43,584 bases of DNA from B8-G4 sp033720735 (GTDB lineage Bacteria; Bacteroidota; Bacteroidia; Chitinophagales; Saprospiraceae). Shown piece by piece: positions 7,773 through 18,493 of the stretch. The stretch is from the NCBI GenBank assembly GCA_033720735.1, contig JAWWBX010000002.1, forward strand, positions 1 through 43,584, read 5' to 3'. The translations under genes were made by a program, and so were the position numbers. Numbering within the stretch: position 1 is the stretch's first letter; every line of letters begins with the position of its first letter. The notes beneath the pieces were generated by a model that saw only the letters and a list, made by a program, of their open reading frames with translations, was not told the DNA's origin and searched no databases.

Positions 7773-7793
7773 ATCCTTGATCGTATCAAGGAT
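7773..7793. promoter_or_regulatory. Palindrome upstream of clpC
   Basis: ATCCTTGAT (7773-7781) and ATCAAGGAT (7785-7793) form a perfect 9-bp inverted repeat with a 3-base spacer, 130 bases before the clpC start. A shorter one, AGCGT/ACGCT, lies just upstream near 7752-7767. It could be an operator or an RNA hairpin; there is no U-tract on the plus strand. It does not match the CtsR or CIRCE operators. Confidence 0.4.
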
Positions 7794-7925
7794 AAAAGCG
7801 CCAGATCGGCACGTTTGAGACGTTGGCACGATTTTGACAGACCATTTATCGAGGTACCTGTTCAGTTTATATGCAGAATAAGTATCTTGTTTTTTGAACA
7901 ACGACAACCGAAGGAGACACGGCAA

Positions 7926-10463
<2,538 letters not shown>

Positions 10464-10571
10464 CCTCCCGCCGGAACTCTGATCACCGCCCGTCGCGTTG
10501 TGAACGGGTGGATGATTGTGCGTATCATTGCGCAACAAAACGCAACCAATTATTAACTAACAAAAGAAAAT

Positions 10572-11162
10572 TTGGGAAGAAGAAGACGAAAAACACATAA
10601 CCGCAAACCCGACCTCCGCAAGCAGTTCCTGGTCAACCGGGATATCAGAGTGCCGGAAATCAGGTTGGTTGGGGACAACTTTGACGATATCTCCGAACTC
10701 GCCAACAAGAAAGTAGAACCAGGCGTCTACCCAACGCAGGCGGCATTGGATTGGGCACGTACCCTGGGCCTGGATCTGGTGATGATCTCGCCAAAGGCCG
10801 ACCCCCCAGTATGCCGCATCATCGAGTTCAACAAGTTTCTCTACGAGCGCAAGAAGAGGGAAAAGGAGATCAAAGCGAAGACCGTGAAGACCGTGGTCAA
10901 GGAGATCCGCTTTGGTCCGAATACCGACGATCATGACTTCGATTTCAAGATGCGCCATGCCAGGAAATTCCTCGAAGAGGGCTACAAGGTCAAGGCCTAC
11001 GTACACTTCCGCGGACGCAGCATTGTGTTCAAGGACCGCGGAGAACTGCTCTTGTTGCGACTACTCCATGAACTCGATGAACTCGGCGCAGCGGAAGACC
11101 TGCCGCGCATGGAGGGCCGCCGCATGCACGTGATCATTTCACCCAAGAAGGCCAAGAAATAG
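10572..11162 (+). CDS. infC: Translation initiation factor IF-3
   Basis: A 196-residue IF-3 that binds the 30S subunit, checks the start codon and keeps subunits apart. The N-domain (NRDIRVPEIRLVGD), the lysine-rich linker helix (FLYERKKREKEIKAK) and the C-domain (KEIRFGPNTDDHDFDFK, KVKAYVHFRGR) are all present. A lysine tail follows. No in-frame ATG precedes the conserved region; upstream codons run back to a TAA at 10554. The start is therefore TTG at 10572, giving MGRRRRKTH. Non-AUG starts are common for infC and allow autoregulation, because IF-3 discriminates against them. It is followed by rpmI and rplT, the standard operon order. Confidence 0.95.
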   Translation: MGRRRRKTHNRKPDLRKQFLVNRDIRVPEIRLVGDNFDDISELANKKVEPGVYPTQAALDWARTLGLDLVMISPKADPPVCRIIEFNKFLYERKKREKEIKAKTVKTVVKEIRFGPNTDDHDFDFKMRHARKFLEEGYKVKAYVHFRGRSIVFKDRGELLLLRLLHELDELGAAEDLPRMEGRRMHVIISPKKAKK

Positions 11163-11208
11163 ACCGTTCAGAAGTCTGCCAGAGAGACTTTCGAAGTCTG
11201 TGAGACTT

Positions 11209-11243
11209 AAGACTTTCGAAGTCCGGCAGACTTCGAAAGTCTT
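11209..11243. repeat. Perfect 15-bp inverted repeat between infC and rpmI
   Basis: Arms at 11209-11223 (AAGACTTTCGAAGTC) and 11229-11243 are exact reverse complements with a 5-base loop. A related copy of the arm (GAGACTTTCGAAGTCT) lies at about 11184-11199, so further alternative hairpins can form from 11170 on. No U-tract follows on the plus strand, so it is either a weak attenuator, an RNA-stability hairpin, or a dispersed palindromic repeat. Confidence 0.8.
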
Positions 11244-11254
11244 ACCAAAATCAT

Positions 11255-11262
11255 TACATTTG
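11255..11262 (+). promoter_or_regulatory. Candidate -7 promoter box for rpmI-rplT
   Basis: TACATTTG matches TAnnTTTG exactly, 25 bases before the rpmI ATG and just after the 15-bp inverted repeat. It would allow the ribosomal-protein genes to be transcribed independently of infC. Confidence 0.5.
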
Positions 11263-11287
11263 CATCCGCTTTAGAAAATCGCGTGTT

Positions 11288-11485
11288 ATGCCTAAGATGA
11301 AGACACATTCCAGCGCCAAAAAGAGATTTAAGGTCACTGGATCCGGGAAGGTGAAGCGCTTTCAGGCCAACACCTCGCACCTGATGCGCAAGAAGTCGAA
11401 GAAACAGAAGCTGCGGCTGAGTGGCTCCACGCTGGTCTCTAAAGCCGACGAGAAGCGCGTCAAGCACCTGCTGGCGCTGAAATAA
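11288..11485 (+). CDS. rpmI: 50S ribosomal protein L35
   Basis: A 65-residue, very basic protein beginning MPKMKTHSSAKKRFKVTGSGK, the L35 signature, with the usual length. Residues 29-45 (TSHLMRKKSKKQKLRLS) carry the conserved RNA-binding basic patch. It follows infC after 125 bases containing a strong hairpin and a promoter box, and precedes rplT by 63 bases. The order infC-rpmI-rplT is the conserved one. Confidence 0.97.
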   Translation: MPKMKTHSSAKKRFKVTGSGKVKRFQANTSHLMRKKSKKQKLRLSGSTLVSKADEKRVKHLLALK

Positions 11486-11497
11486 TTGTTTAACGAG

Positions 11498-11531
11498 AGT
11501 ACAGGCTGAAGTGCCTCCGGGCCCCTGTACT
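11498..11531 (+). promoter_or_regulatory. Hairpin in the rpmI-rplT spacer
   Basis: AGTACAGG (11498-11505) pairs with CCTGTACT (11524-11531), a perfect 8-bp stem with an 18-base loop, 17 bases before the rplT start. L20 represses its own operon by binding leader RNA in other bacteria. This hairpin is a candidate site by position only; no L20-site consensus was recognised. Confidence 0.4.
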
Positions 11532-11548
11532 GCACTAAATCATCGACC

Positions 11549-11896
11549 ATGCCTCGCGCAACAAACGCGGTTGCATCCCGCAAACGCAGAAAGAAGATCC
11601 TCAAGGCGGCCAAAGGGTATTTCGGTGCCCGCAAGAACGTCTACACCGTTGCCAAAAACGCCGTTGAAAGAGCCCTGCAGTACGCTTACCGCGATCGCCG
11701 CAACAAAAAGCGTGCGTTCCGCAGATTGTGGATCGCTCGTATCAATGCTGCCGCACGTCTGAACGGCACCACGTATTCCAAACTGATGCACGGCCTGAAA
11801 GAGGCAGACATCAACCTCAACCGTAAAGTGCTGGCAGACCTGGCCATGAACCACCCCGATGCGTTCAAGGCTGTGGTGCAGAAGGTCAGCGCCTGA
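11549..11896 (+). CDS. rplT: 50S ribosomal protein L20
   Basis: A 115-residue L20, which binds 23S rRNA early in 50S assembly. It begins MPRATNAVASRKRRKKILK and has the family's GYFGARKNVYTVAKNAVERAL and DRRNKKRAFRRLWIARINAA blocks. The length is standard. It is the last gene of the infC-rpmI-rplT unit and converges on the ABC permease, with 51 bases between the two stops and no obvious terminator. Confidence 0.97.
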   Translation: MPRATNAVASRKRRKKILKAAKGYFGARKNVYTVAKNAVERALQYAYRDRRNKKRAFRRLWIARINAAARLNGTTYSKLMHGLKEADINLNRKVLADLAMNHPDAFKAVVQKVSA

Positions 11897-11947
11897 CCAG
11901 AGGTTCGAACCCTACCAAGACTGGAATCCGGAGCAACTTGTCCGGCA

Positions 11948-13195
11948 CTACGAACGCATGGCGTCGACAGGGTCCATGCGCGCTGCCTGCGTGGCCGGGA
12001 TCAGGCCCGCGACGACCCCGATGACAATGGCTCCGACGAGTGCGATCGTGATGTTGGTGGCCGACACAAACATTTCGTACTCGAAGATCCCGGATACCGC
12101 CTTGAGTACCAGCATCACCACGGCCAGACCGATCACGCCGCCGACCACGCACAACATGATCGATTCGATGAGGAACTCAAACAGGATGATCGAGTTGCGC
12201 GCACCCAGCGCTTTCTTGATGCCAATGATGTTGGTGCGCTCCTTGACCGAGACAAACATGATGTTGGCCACGCTGAAGACGCCCACCAGGATCGCGAAAA
12301 TGCCAATGACAAATCCCACCATGTTCATCACCCCGAAGATGCCTTCGATGATCGCGGTAAACATTGACAACTCATTCACTGAAAAATTGTCCTCTTCCTT
12401 GGGGCGCAGCTTGCGGTGCTTGCGCATCACTCCCACCACCTCGTCACGCAGATCGACCAACTCCACCCCGGGTCTGGCTTTGACGTTCAGCAGTGTGCCA
12501 TAGGTCCGTCCGGTCTTCACATTGACCAGCTTTTTGGCCGTATTGAAACTGACCAGCACGGCTTCGTCGTAGGGAATGATACTCACGAGCGAGTTGCCCT
12601 CCTTTTCGAGCACGCCGATCACCTGGAACTTGCGCCCGACGATCTTGACCGTCTTTCCGATCGGATCACGGTCACCGAAGAGCTCACCGGCCAGTACGTT
12701 TCCCAGGATGATGCGGTTAGTGCCGTTGGCGTATTCAAACGGCGTGAAATAACGGCCTGCCGCAAACTCAAGCTTGGAGATGTCAGCGTAGTCATAGGTG
12801 ATCCCGGCCATATAGGCTCCCTGCACATCCGTTGATCCGTACTTGATCGTCTTGCCCGGGATGAAGACCGAAAGCGAGGCGTACTCGGCTCCCTTTACCT
12901 GTGCCTTGAGGGCCTCCAGGTCTTCCTCTCCAGGATGCGGGCGCCGCATGTACTTCCACCAATTCGAGTTGGGATCTTCATTCCAGGGCATGCGATCGAC
13001 GTACAGGACATCATTGCCCAGCTTCTCAAAGCTCTGGCTGATGTTCGACTCGAGTGAATCGACAGCCGACAGGACCGAGATGATACAGAAGATGCCGATG
13101 GTGATCCCCAGCGATGACAGGAAGCTGCGCAACTTGTTGCTGTTGAGCTGCTTAAACGCCTGCACGATACCTTCGAAGATCAGTCTGAGGAACAT
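11948..13195 (-). CDS. ABC transporter permease, MacB/FtsX type
   Basis: A 415-residue inner-membrane protein with the MacB topology. One N-terminal helix (about residues 22-45, FLSSLGITIGIFCIISVLSAV) is followed by a large periplasmic MacB_PCD domain (about 50-285), then three helices of the FtsX domain (near 290-315, 340-365 and 378-400). Members of this family do not form a pore; they transmit ATP hydrolysis to periplasmic partners for lipoprotein, peptide or macrolide handling. No ATPase or membrane-fusion gene is adjacent, so the partner must be encoded elsewhere. It is monocistronic here. The start ATG gives MFLRLIFEGIVQAFKQL, typical of the family. The substrate is unknown. Confidence 0.88.
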   Translation of the reverse strand: MFLRLIFEGIVQAFKQLNSNKLRSFLSSLGITIGIFCIISVLSAVDSLESNISQSFEKLGNDVLYVDRMPWNEDPNSNWWKYMRRPHPGEEDLEALKAQVKGAEYASLSVFIPGKTIKYGSTDVQGAYMAGITYDYADISKLEFAAGRYFTPFEYANGTNRIILGNVLAGELFGDRDPIGKTVKIVGRKFQVIGVLEKEGNSLVSIIPYDEAVLVSFNTAKKLVNVKTGRTYGTLLNVKARPGVELVDLRDEVVGVMRKHRKLRPKEEDNFSVNELSMFTAIIEGIFGVMNMVGFVIGIFAILVGVFSVANIMFVSVKERTNIIGIKKALGARNSIILFEFLIESIMLCVVGGVIGLAVVMLVLKAVSGIFEYEMFVSATNITIALVGAIVIGVVAGLIPATQAARMDPVDAMRS

Positions 13196-13365
13196 CCGCG
13201 CGCGGGATTGGATCCGGTTCGAAGATATTCAAAAATCAAGCTGTGGGGCAATGGGCGGTGAGATATTCGATCAACTGGCGTATTCCATCGGCGATCGATC
13301 CGTAAATAGATTGATTATCAGCTAAGTATCTCGCGAGGGCTACTAGGATAGTTTACTCTTATTTT

Positions 13366-13373
13366 TAATTTTG
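13366..13373 (+). promoter_or_regulatory. Candidate -7 promoter box for queA
   Basis: TAATTTTG fits TAnnTTTG exactly, 23 bases before the queA ATG, in a short AT-rich stretch. A clear -33 TTG is not seen. Confidence 0.45.
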
Positions 13374-13396
13374 CGCAGGTTTAAAAAGGCAGCCGG

Positions 13397-14461
13397 ATGA
13401 GGACCAAGTTATCGCAGTTTGACTATACGCTACCGCAAAAATTGATCGCCAAGTACCCGGCCGACGAACGAGACGGTTCCCGCCTGATGGTCGTCCACAA
13501 GGAAACGGGTGAGATCGAGCATCGCGTCTTCAAGGACATCATCGAGTATTTTGACGAAGACGATTGTCTGATCTTCAACAATACCAAGGTCTTCCCGGCA
13601 CGGCTGTATGGCAAAAAAGAAAAGACCGGGGCGCGCATTGAGGTCTTTCTCCTGCGTGAGCTGAACAAACCCTCGCGGCTTTGGGATGTACTCGTAGACC
13701 CGGCGCGCAAGATCCGGGTGGGCAATAAACTCTACTTTTCTGACGGTGAGGGCAATGAGGTCCTCGTTGCTGAAGTCGTGGACAATACCACCTCGCGGGG
13801 TCGTACGATTCGCTTCTTCTACGACGGATCAGACAAGGAATTCTACACGGAGCTGCACCGGCTGGGCAACACGCCATTGCCCAAGTACATCGACAGACCA
13901 GCCGAGGATATTGACACCGAGCGGTACCAGACCCTCTTCGCCAAGGAGATCGGGGCGGTGGCCGCCCCGACAGCCGGGCTGCACTTCAGCCGCGAGCTGC
14001 TCAAGCGGTTTGAGATCAAAGGGGTGGATTTTGCCGAGATCACACTGCACGTGGGCCTTGGCACCTTCCGCAGTATCGATGTTGAGGATCTCTCCAAGCA
14101 CAAAATGGACGCGGAGTACTTCAAGATCGACTCGAAAGCCGTCGCCAGCGTCAACAAGGCCAAAGAAGCCAACCGGCGGGTGTGTGCGGTAGGTACCACC
14201 TCCATGCGTTCGATCGAATCATCGGTATCGGCAACCGGGTTGCTCAAGGAAGCAGAAGGATGGACCAACAAGTTCATTTATCCCCCGTTCAAGTTCAGCA
14301 TCGCCAATGCCATGGTGACCAATTTCCATCTGCCAAAATCAAGCTTGCTGATCATGGTGTGCGCCTTTGGTGGCTATGATCTGATCATGGATGCCTACAA
14401 GGTGGCCGTCAAGGAAAAATACCGGTTCTTCAGCTACGGCGATGCGATGCTGATCGTGTGA
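13397..14461 (+). CDS. queA: S-adenosylmethionine:tRNA ribosyltransferase-isomerase
   Basis: A 354-residue QueA, which transfers and isomerises the ribose of SAM onto preQ1 in tRNA to make epoxyqueuosine in the cytoplasm. Recognisable family blocks are the N-terminal FDYTLPQKLIAKYPADERDGSRL, FNNTKVFPARLYG, AAPTAGLHFS and EITLHVGLGTFRS near the middle, VGTTSMRSIES, and TNFHLPKSSLLIMV near the end. The length is normal. It appears to be monocistronic with its own -7 box. Downstream, a GGAAATTCC palindrome followed by a T-rich run near 14490-14518 may weakly terminate it. Confidence 0.96.
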   Translation: MRTKLSQFDYTLPQKLIAKYPADERDGSRLMVVHKETGEIEHRVFKDIIEYFDEDDCLIFNNTKVFPARLYGKKEKTGARIEVFLLRELNKPSRLWDVLVDPARKIRVGNKLYFSDGEGNEVLVAEVVDNTTSRGRTIRFFYDGSDKEFYTELHRLGNTPLPKYIDRPAEDIDTERYQTLFAKEIGAVAAPTAGLHFSRELLKRFEIKGVDFAEITLHVGLGTFRSIDVEDLSKHKMDAEYFKIDSKAVASVNKAKEANRRVCAVGTTSMRSIESSVSATGLLKEAEGWTNKFIYPPFKFSIANAMVTNFHLPKSSLLIMVCAFGGYDLIMDAYKVAVKEKYRFFSYGDAMLIV

Positions 14462-14550
14462 CGCCGTGGGCCTTAGCAAGGGTGATTTGATCGGAAATTC
14501 CGGGGATTTTTTTCTTTTTGGGCAGATGCAAGCAATCTGGGAGAGTTTAA

Positions 14551-14558
14551 TACATTTG
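14551..14558 (+). promoter_or_regulatory. Candidate -7 promoter box for the DUF2795 gene
   Basis: TACATTTG is identical to the box in front of rpmI and lies 83 bases before the ATG of the DUF2795 gene, in a non-coding stretch after queA. Confidence 0.45.
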
Positions 14559-14641
14559 TGGCAATTCGTGGGGAACAATTTGGCGACGTAAACAAGTTAG
14601 AATAGCGTTAACCATCAATTATCTGCGATACAAGTCGATTT

Positions 14642-14863
14642 ATGTACTGGACACTTGAACTTGCCCACCATCTAGAGGAAGCGCCCTGGCCAGCAACCCG
14701 GGACGAACTGATCGACTATTCGATCCGCTCGGGCGCACCGCTCGAGGTGATCGAAAATCTGCAGCAGATGGAAGATGAAGGCGAAATCTACGAGAGTATC
14801 GAAGATATCTGGCCCGACTATCCGCGCAAGGACGACTTCCTGTTCAACGAGGACGAATACTGA
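14642..14863 (+). CDS. DUF2795 family small acidic protein
   Basis: A 73-residue acidic protein, MYWTLELAHHLEEAPWPATR..., matching the DUF2795 family in length and in the LxxxPWPATRDELIDYAxRxGAPxEVxENLQxxEDxGExYxSIEDIWPDY pattern. The fold is a short helical bundle. No enzymatic residues are known. In Bacteroidota it commonly sits near cmk, as here (59 bases upstream of it), and is probably cotranscribed. The function has not been established, so none is given. Confidence 0.88.
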   Translation: MYWTLELAHHLEEAPWPATRDELIDYSIRSGAPLEVIENLQQMEDEGEIYESIEDIWPDYPRKDDFLFNEDEY

Positions 14864-14921
14864 TCCTCCTGCACTACCCTGAATTCTTCAAGTCTTGTAA
14901 TTTGCCACCTATCCGCTGATT

Positions 14922-15614
14922 ATGCCGGACACAGCGCAAATTACCATTGCCATCGATGGCTTTTCCTCATGCGGGAAGAGTACCCTGGCGCAGGACCTGG
15001 CGCAGGCCTTGCACTACCTGCACATCGACAGCGGGGCAATGTACCGGGCAGTCGCGCTATACCTGCTGCGTCATGATATCCCGGTCGAAAACACCGCAGC
15101 CGTCGAACAGGCACTGCCTGAGATGACCATCACGATCGAACAGGGGCCGTCCGGACCGCAAACCGTGCTCAACGGAGAAAATGTTGAAAGGGACATTCGT
15201 TCACTGGCGGTCAACCGCATTGTGAGCCCGGTGTCGGCAATATCTGCCGTCAGGCGCGCCCTGGTCGCGCAGCAGCGCGCGCTGGGTGCACAGAGCGGGA
15301 TCGTCATGGACGGTCGCGACATTGGTACGGTCGTATTTCCACACGCCGAGCTCAAACTGTTCCTCACGGCCAGCCTGGAAGTGCGTATCGAGCGCCGCTA
15401 TCGCGAACTGTTGCTGAAAGGGATGGATGCCTCGCGTGACGAAGTGAGCCGCAGTATCACCGAACGCGATGAAATGGACAGCACCCGCTCCGATTCGCCG
15501 CTGCGGAAGGCAGACGATGCCATCGTCATCGACAATACCCACCTGACACGGGAAGAGCAACTGGAGATGGCCATCGAACTGGCCCGCGAGCGGATCGATG
15601 CGACGCGCGACTGA
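14922..15614 (+). CDS. cmk: Cytidylate kinase
   Basis: A 230-residue (d)CMP kinase, which phosphorylates CMP and dCMP with ATP for nucleotide recycling. The P-loop GFSSCGKST is at residues 13-21, followed by HIDSGAMYRAVAL (nucleotide-monophosphate site), VMDGRDIGTVVFP, and a SITERDEMDSTRSDSPL lid region. The length fits the family. An imperfect box, TAATTTGC, stands 24 bases before the ATG, but transcription may also come from the DUF2795 promoter. It converges on the BatE-like gene with 21 bases between stops. Confidence 0.95.
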   Translation: MPDTAQITIAIDGFSSCGKSTLAQDLAQALHYLHIDSGAMYRAVALYLLRHDIPVENTAAVEQALPEMTITIEQGPSGPQTVLNGENVERDIRSLAVNRIVSPVSAISAVRRALVAQQRALGAQSGIVMDGRDIGTVVFPHAELKLFLTASLEVRIERRYRELLLKGMDASRDEVSRSITERDEMDSTRSDSPLRKADDAIVIDNTHLTREEQLEMAIELARERIDATRD

Positions 15615-15635
15615 CGCAGCAAGGCGGACGCAGGG

Positions 15636-16391
15636 TCAAATACGCTCTATCGCCCCGGCCGCCAACCACCCTTCTTCGTAGTTGAGCAGACGCACTTTAT
15701 AGAAATGATCCAGGGAGTCCAGTATCCTGACCTTCTCGCCCCCTGCAATCTCCCGGATCCCGGCACTCATGGCATCAGGGGCTGCCCGCAGCGTCATCCG
15801 TGCTTCCATCACCACACCGGTATCACGATCGTGCAGATCGAGGTATCTGACCAATCCAAGGCACGTGGTGATGACAAACAACCCCATGGGAATGATCAGG
15901 AAGAACCGGTGCCTCTGCAGCGGGCCGCGCAGCATGCGCCAGATGATGAGGCCAATGAGGGCCCACGCCGAGAGGACGGACAACACCCCCCACAGTACGG
16001 GTGCCAGCACCCAACTTGCCTGGCGCAACCACCTGGTCAGGAAGAAACCGGGTAGCGGTATCACGCCGTCTTCGATCTGCGCCCGTGCCAGAACGAGGTT
16101 ACCGCGCGTATCGGCGCGACCCGGGCGGTATTTGAGGGCGCGTTCGTAGTGCAAAACTGCCTGCGGTATCTGGCCCAACCGGTAATAGCAGTTCCCCAGA
16201 TTGTGGTGAAGGGCCGCCGATCGGCCGTAGGCAGGCAGCAGTGCCTCATACTGTTCAATCGCTTCTGCAAACTGACCGCCCTCGTAAGCAGATGTCGCTG
16301 CCTGCCACCTCTCCTGAACCTGATCTTGTGCAGCCGCACCACCCACTCCGAGCAGGAACACGATAACCACTGCAGCGCCCCGATGAATCAT
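15636..16391 (-). CDS. BatE-like TPR membrane protein
   Basis: A 251-residue protein with a signal peptide (about residues 1-21, ending AAAQ), two or three TPR motifs (about 28-105; AFAEAIEQYEALL-type helices and LHHNLGNCYYRLGQIPQAVLHYERAL), two transmembrane helices (about 128-155 and 162-182), and a C-terminal SH3-like domain (about 190-251, MTLRAAPDAMSAGI ... VRLLNYEEGWLAAGAI). This order is that of BatE from the Bacteroides aerotolerance operon, but batA, batB, batC and batD are not next to it. It starts 4 bases after the OstA-like stop and is probably cotranscribed. The role is inferred to be in envelope function. Confidence 0.75.
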   Translation of the reverse strand: MIHRGAAVVIVFLLGVGGAAAQDQVQERWQAATSAYEGGQFAEAIEQYEALLPAYGRSAALHHNLGNCYYRLGQIPQAVLHYERALKYRPGRADTRGNLVLARAQIEDGVIPLPGFFLTRWLRQASWVLAPVLWGVLSVLSAWALIGLIIWRMLRGPLQRHRFFLIIPMGLFVITTCLGLVRYLDLHDRDTGVVMEARMTLRAAPDAMSAGIREIAGGEKVRILDSLDHFYKVRLLNYEEGWLAAGAIERI

Positions 16392-16395
16392 GGCG

Positions 16396-18294
16396 CTAAA
16401 ATAAATCTTCCAGGGTTTTGGGTCTGAGCGCCTCCTGCCAGGAAAAGCCCTCCAGACGCACGGTGCGATGATCGACCTGATCCATCGGGGTCATCTGGCC
16501 GGAGGGCGCCGTATAAAAGCGGATTTGGTCAAGGGTCTTGTTGTCAAACGTGAAGAAGATCTCGGTGGCCGCCACCCGGTTGACGCCGACGTACGAGCCA
16601 TCATCATCACGCACATAATAGATCGATTCGGCATTGCCCCGTACCCGCAGGTTGCGGAGTGCATCATCAACAAACTGTGCTACCATGTGGCGTCCTTTGA
16701 TCTGATTGAACAGCCCCTCCTCGACGACATTGACAATGAAGGCATTGCCGGTGAGATAGACCTTGTCAATGGCCTTGTTCCGAATGGTGATATCGATGGA
16801 GTCCGCGATATACTGGGAGGTATCGCTCCACATGATCGGATCTCCACGCAAGTTGAACGTCGAGTCTGCTGCATCGAAGGTAATATGCGCACAGCGGCTC
16901 TGCATGGTGCCGTGGATGATGCGTACGTCCGCAAATCCTTCAAAGCGCTGCAATGTATCACCGGTCGGATGTGAAACGGACGGAACGACCCTGAGACTGT
17001 CCGAACTGCCTTCCGAGACTGCGATCGTTCCCGCCCCGGTGGTATCCACATATTTTTCAAAATGGAACGTATCGGCGGTCATGTACATCGTATCCTGATC
17101 CACCACACTTTTGAGCAACGGACGGCGATCGCCGTACACCTTCACAAAGTCATTCTTGCGGTCAAACCAGGCCCGGTCACTTTCGACGACGGTCTGGGCG
17201 GCAGTATCGGTAAAGACCACCCTGCCGCGGACATCTCCCAGGCCGGTGATATCGTTGAAATCAATGGAGTCGGCCTCCAGGATCTGGGGGCCTTCCGTGA
17301 GCAACGACCGCCCCATCGTTTGCAGCTGCTCGGTCTTCCGGTTGTACATGATGCGTTCTGAATGGACGGTGCGCACCGAATCCCTGAAGGAGGCGTTGCC
17401 CGTTATCAGCGTGATGCCGCTGTCTTCAAAGTACCTGATCCTGTTTGCATCCACGACACGATCGGCCTCCTCAAAATGCGCGTTGCCGGCGAGGTCGACC
17501 AGTTGCCGGGCGTGCGTGTACCGGATCGTATCCGCCGTCGCATACTGGTCCTCGTTGGTGTAGGACGCGTTCTTGCGAAACTCGGCAACCCTGGTGCCGA
17601 CATTGTAAAATCCATCCTCGCAATAGATCCGGGCTGTTTCCTGCAGGATCCAGGTGGGACCGAGAAACTCAGCCCGCTTGGTCTGCATGAAGTACAGGAG
17701 CGAATCGGTCAGTAACGTGACCTCATCCCCAATGACCACGACACTATCCACAAACTTGGCCACGTCGTCGCGCACCCAGTAATATCCGATACGGCTGGCG
17801 ACTTGTGTCGAGTCGTTGACCAGAATCCCGGTGCGATCATAATAGGCCAGGTCGTTGCCCAGATCGTATGTCAGGTGCGATGTCCACAACTGATCGTCGT
17901 TGTGCTGCAAGGCCACCTCGCCATTGAGTGTCGCCATCCTGGTCTCGCTGTTGTAGTGCAGCGTATCCGCATACAGGCTGAGCGAATCACCCTTCTGGAT
18001 AATGACATTGCTAAAGGCGCTTACCCGCTTCTTGTCGACAATCACGGCTGAGTCACAGTACATGAAGATGCTGTCTTGTGACAGCTCGATCTCTCCGCTC
18101 AGGAATTCGTAGTGGCCGGAGTCGGTCACCACGCCTTTCCAATGCCGGGCATGGTCGATGTGCACGCGATTGGTGCGGGACGTATCGCGCACTTCGCGTA
18201 CCTGCCCGTCCACAGATACGGGCAGCAGGAAGGCGCCCGCGCACAGTATGGTCGCAGCTGCTTTCACTCCAAGCCTGGCAAGTCGTCGCAACAT
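16396..18294 (-). CDS. OstA/LptA-like periplasmic protein
   Basis: A 632-residue exported protein related to OstA/LptA, which carry lipopolysaccharide across the periplasm. The start is placed at ATG 18294, giving the signal peptide MLRRLARLGVKAAATIL...DGQ. The frame extends to a GTG at 18309, which is less convincing. The body is a long run of beta-strand repeats with patterns such as HYEFLSGEIELSQDSIFMYCDSAVI, LYADTLHYN, TLNGEVALQ and ANRIRYFEDSGITLITGNA. These fit a stacked beta-jellyroll that is longer than LptA itself. Large OstA-like proteins of this type are common in Bacteroidota. It lies directly upstream of the BatE-like gene (4-base gap). Confidence 0.82.
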   Translation of the reverse strand: MLRRLARLGVKAAATILCAGAFLLPVSVDGQVREVRDTSRTNRVHIDHARHWKGVVTDSGHYEFLSGEIELSQDSIFMYCDSAVIVDKKRVSAFSNVIIQKGDSLSLYADTLHYNSETRMATLNGEVALQHNDDQLWTSHLTYDLGNDLAYYDRTGILVNDSTQVASRIGYYWVRDDVAKFVDSVVVIGDEVTLLTDSLLYFMQTKRAEFLGPTWILQETARIYCEDGFYNVGTRVAEFRKNASYTNEDQYATADTIRYTHARQLVDLAGNAHFEEADRVVDANRIRYFEDSGITLITGNASFRDSVRTVHSERIMYNRKTEQLQTMGRSLLTEGPQILEADSIDFNDITGLGDVRGRVVFTDTAAQTVVESDRAWFDRKNDFVKVYGDRRPLLKSVVDQDTMYMTADTFHFEKYVDTTGAGTIAVSEGSSDSLRVVPSVSHPTGDTLQRFEGFADVRIIHGTMQSRCAHITFDAADSTFNLRGDPIMWSDTSQYIADSIDITIRNKAIDKVYLTGNAFIVNVVEEGLFNQIKGRHMVAQFVDDALRNLRVRGNAESIYYVRDDDGSYVGVNRVAATEIFFTFDNKTLDQIRFYTAPSGQMTPMDQVDHRTVRLEGFSWQEALRPKTLEDLF

Positions 18295-18493
18295 GATGAT
18301 CGCATTCACCTTTTCCTAACGCTGAAAGGCGGCCGTTCGTCTTTGCGCAAGGTCAGATCCCCGCCAAGAGCGAATTGCTGCCTCCCTGACACCCATTTGT
18401 CTTGCGCGCGGTCGCGAGGAAGGCACCCGGGCCGGGCAAGAGCCGCGCGTTTTTCGTTAATTTGCCCCCATCCATCAACCACACGCACGACGA

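Noticed and set aside
7828..7845. A sigma-54-like sequence TTGGCACGATTTTGAC before clpC
   Set aside because: The spacing between the GG and the second element is one base short, and the essential GC is GA, so it does not meet the -24/-12 rule.
10486..10511. A hairpin after clpC (CCGCCCGT with ACGGGTGG)
   Set aside because: It has a wobble pair, a 10-base loop and no U-tract. It is too weak to list as a terminator, although it may have some effect on infC.
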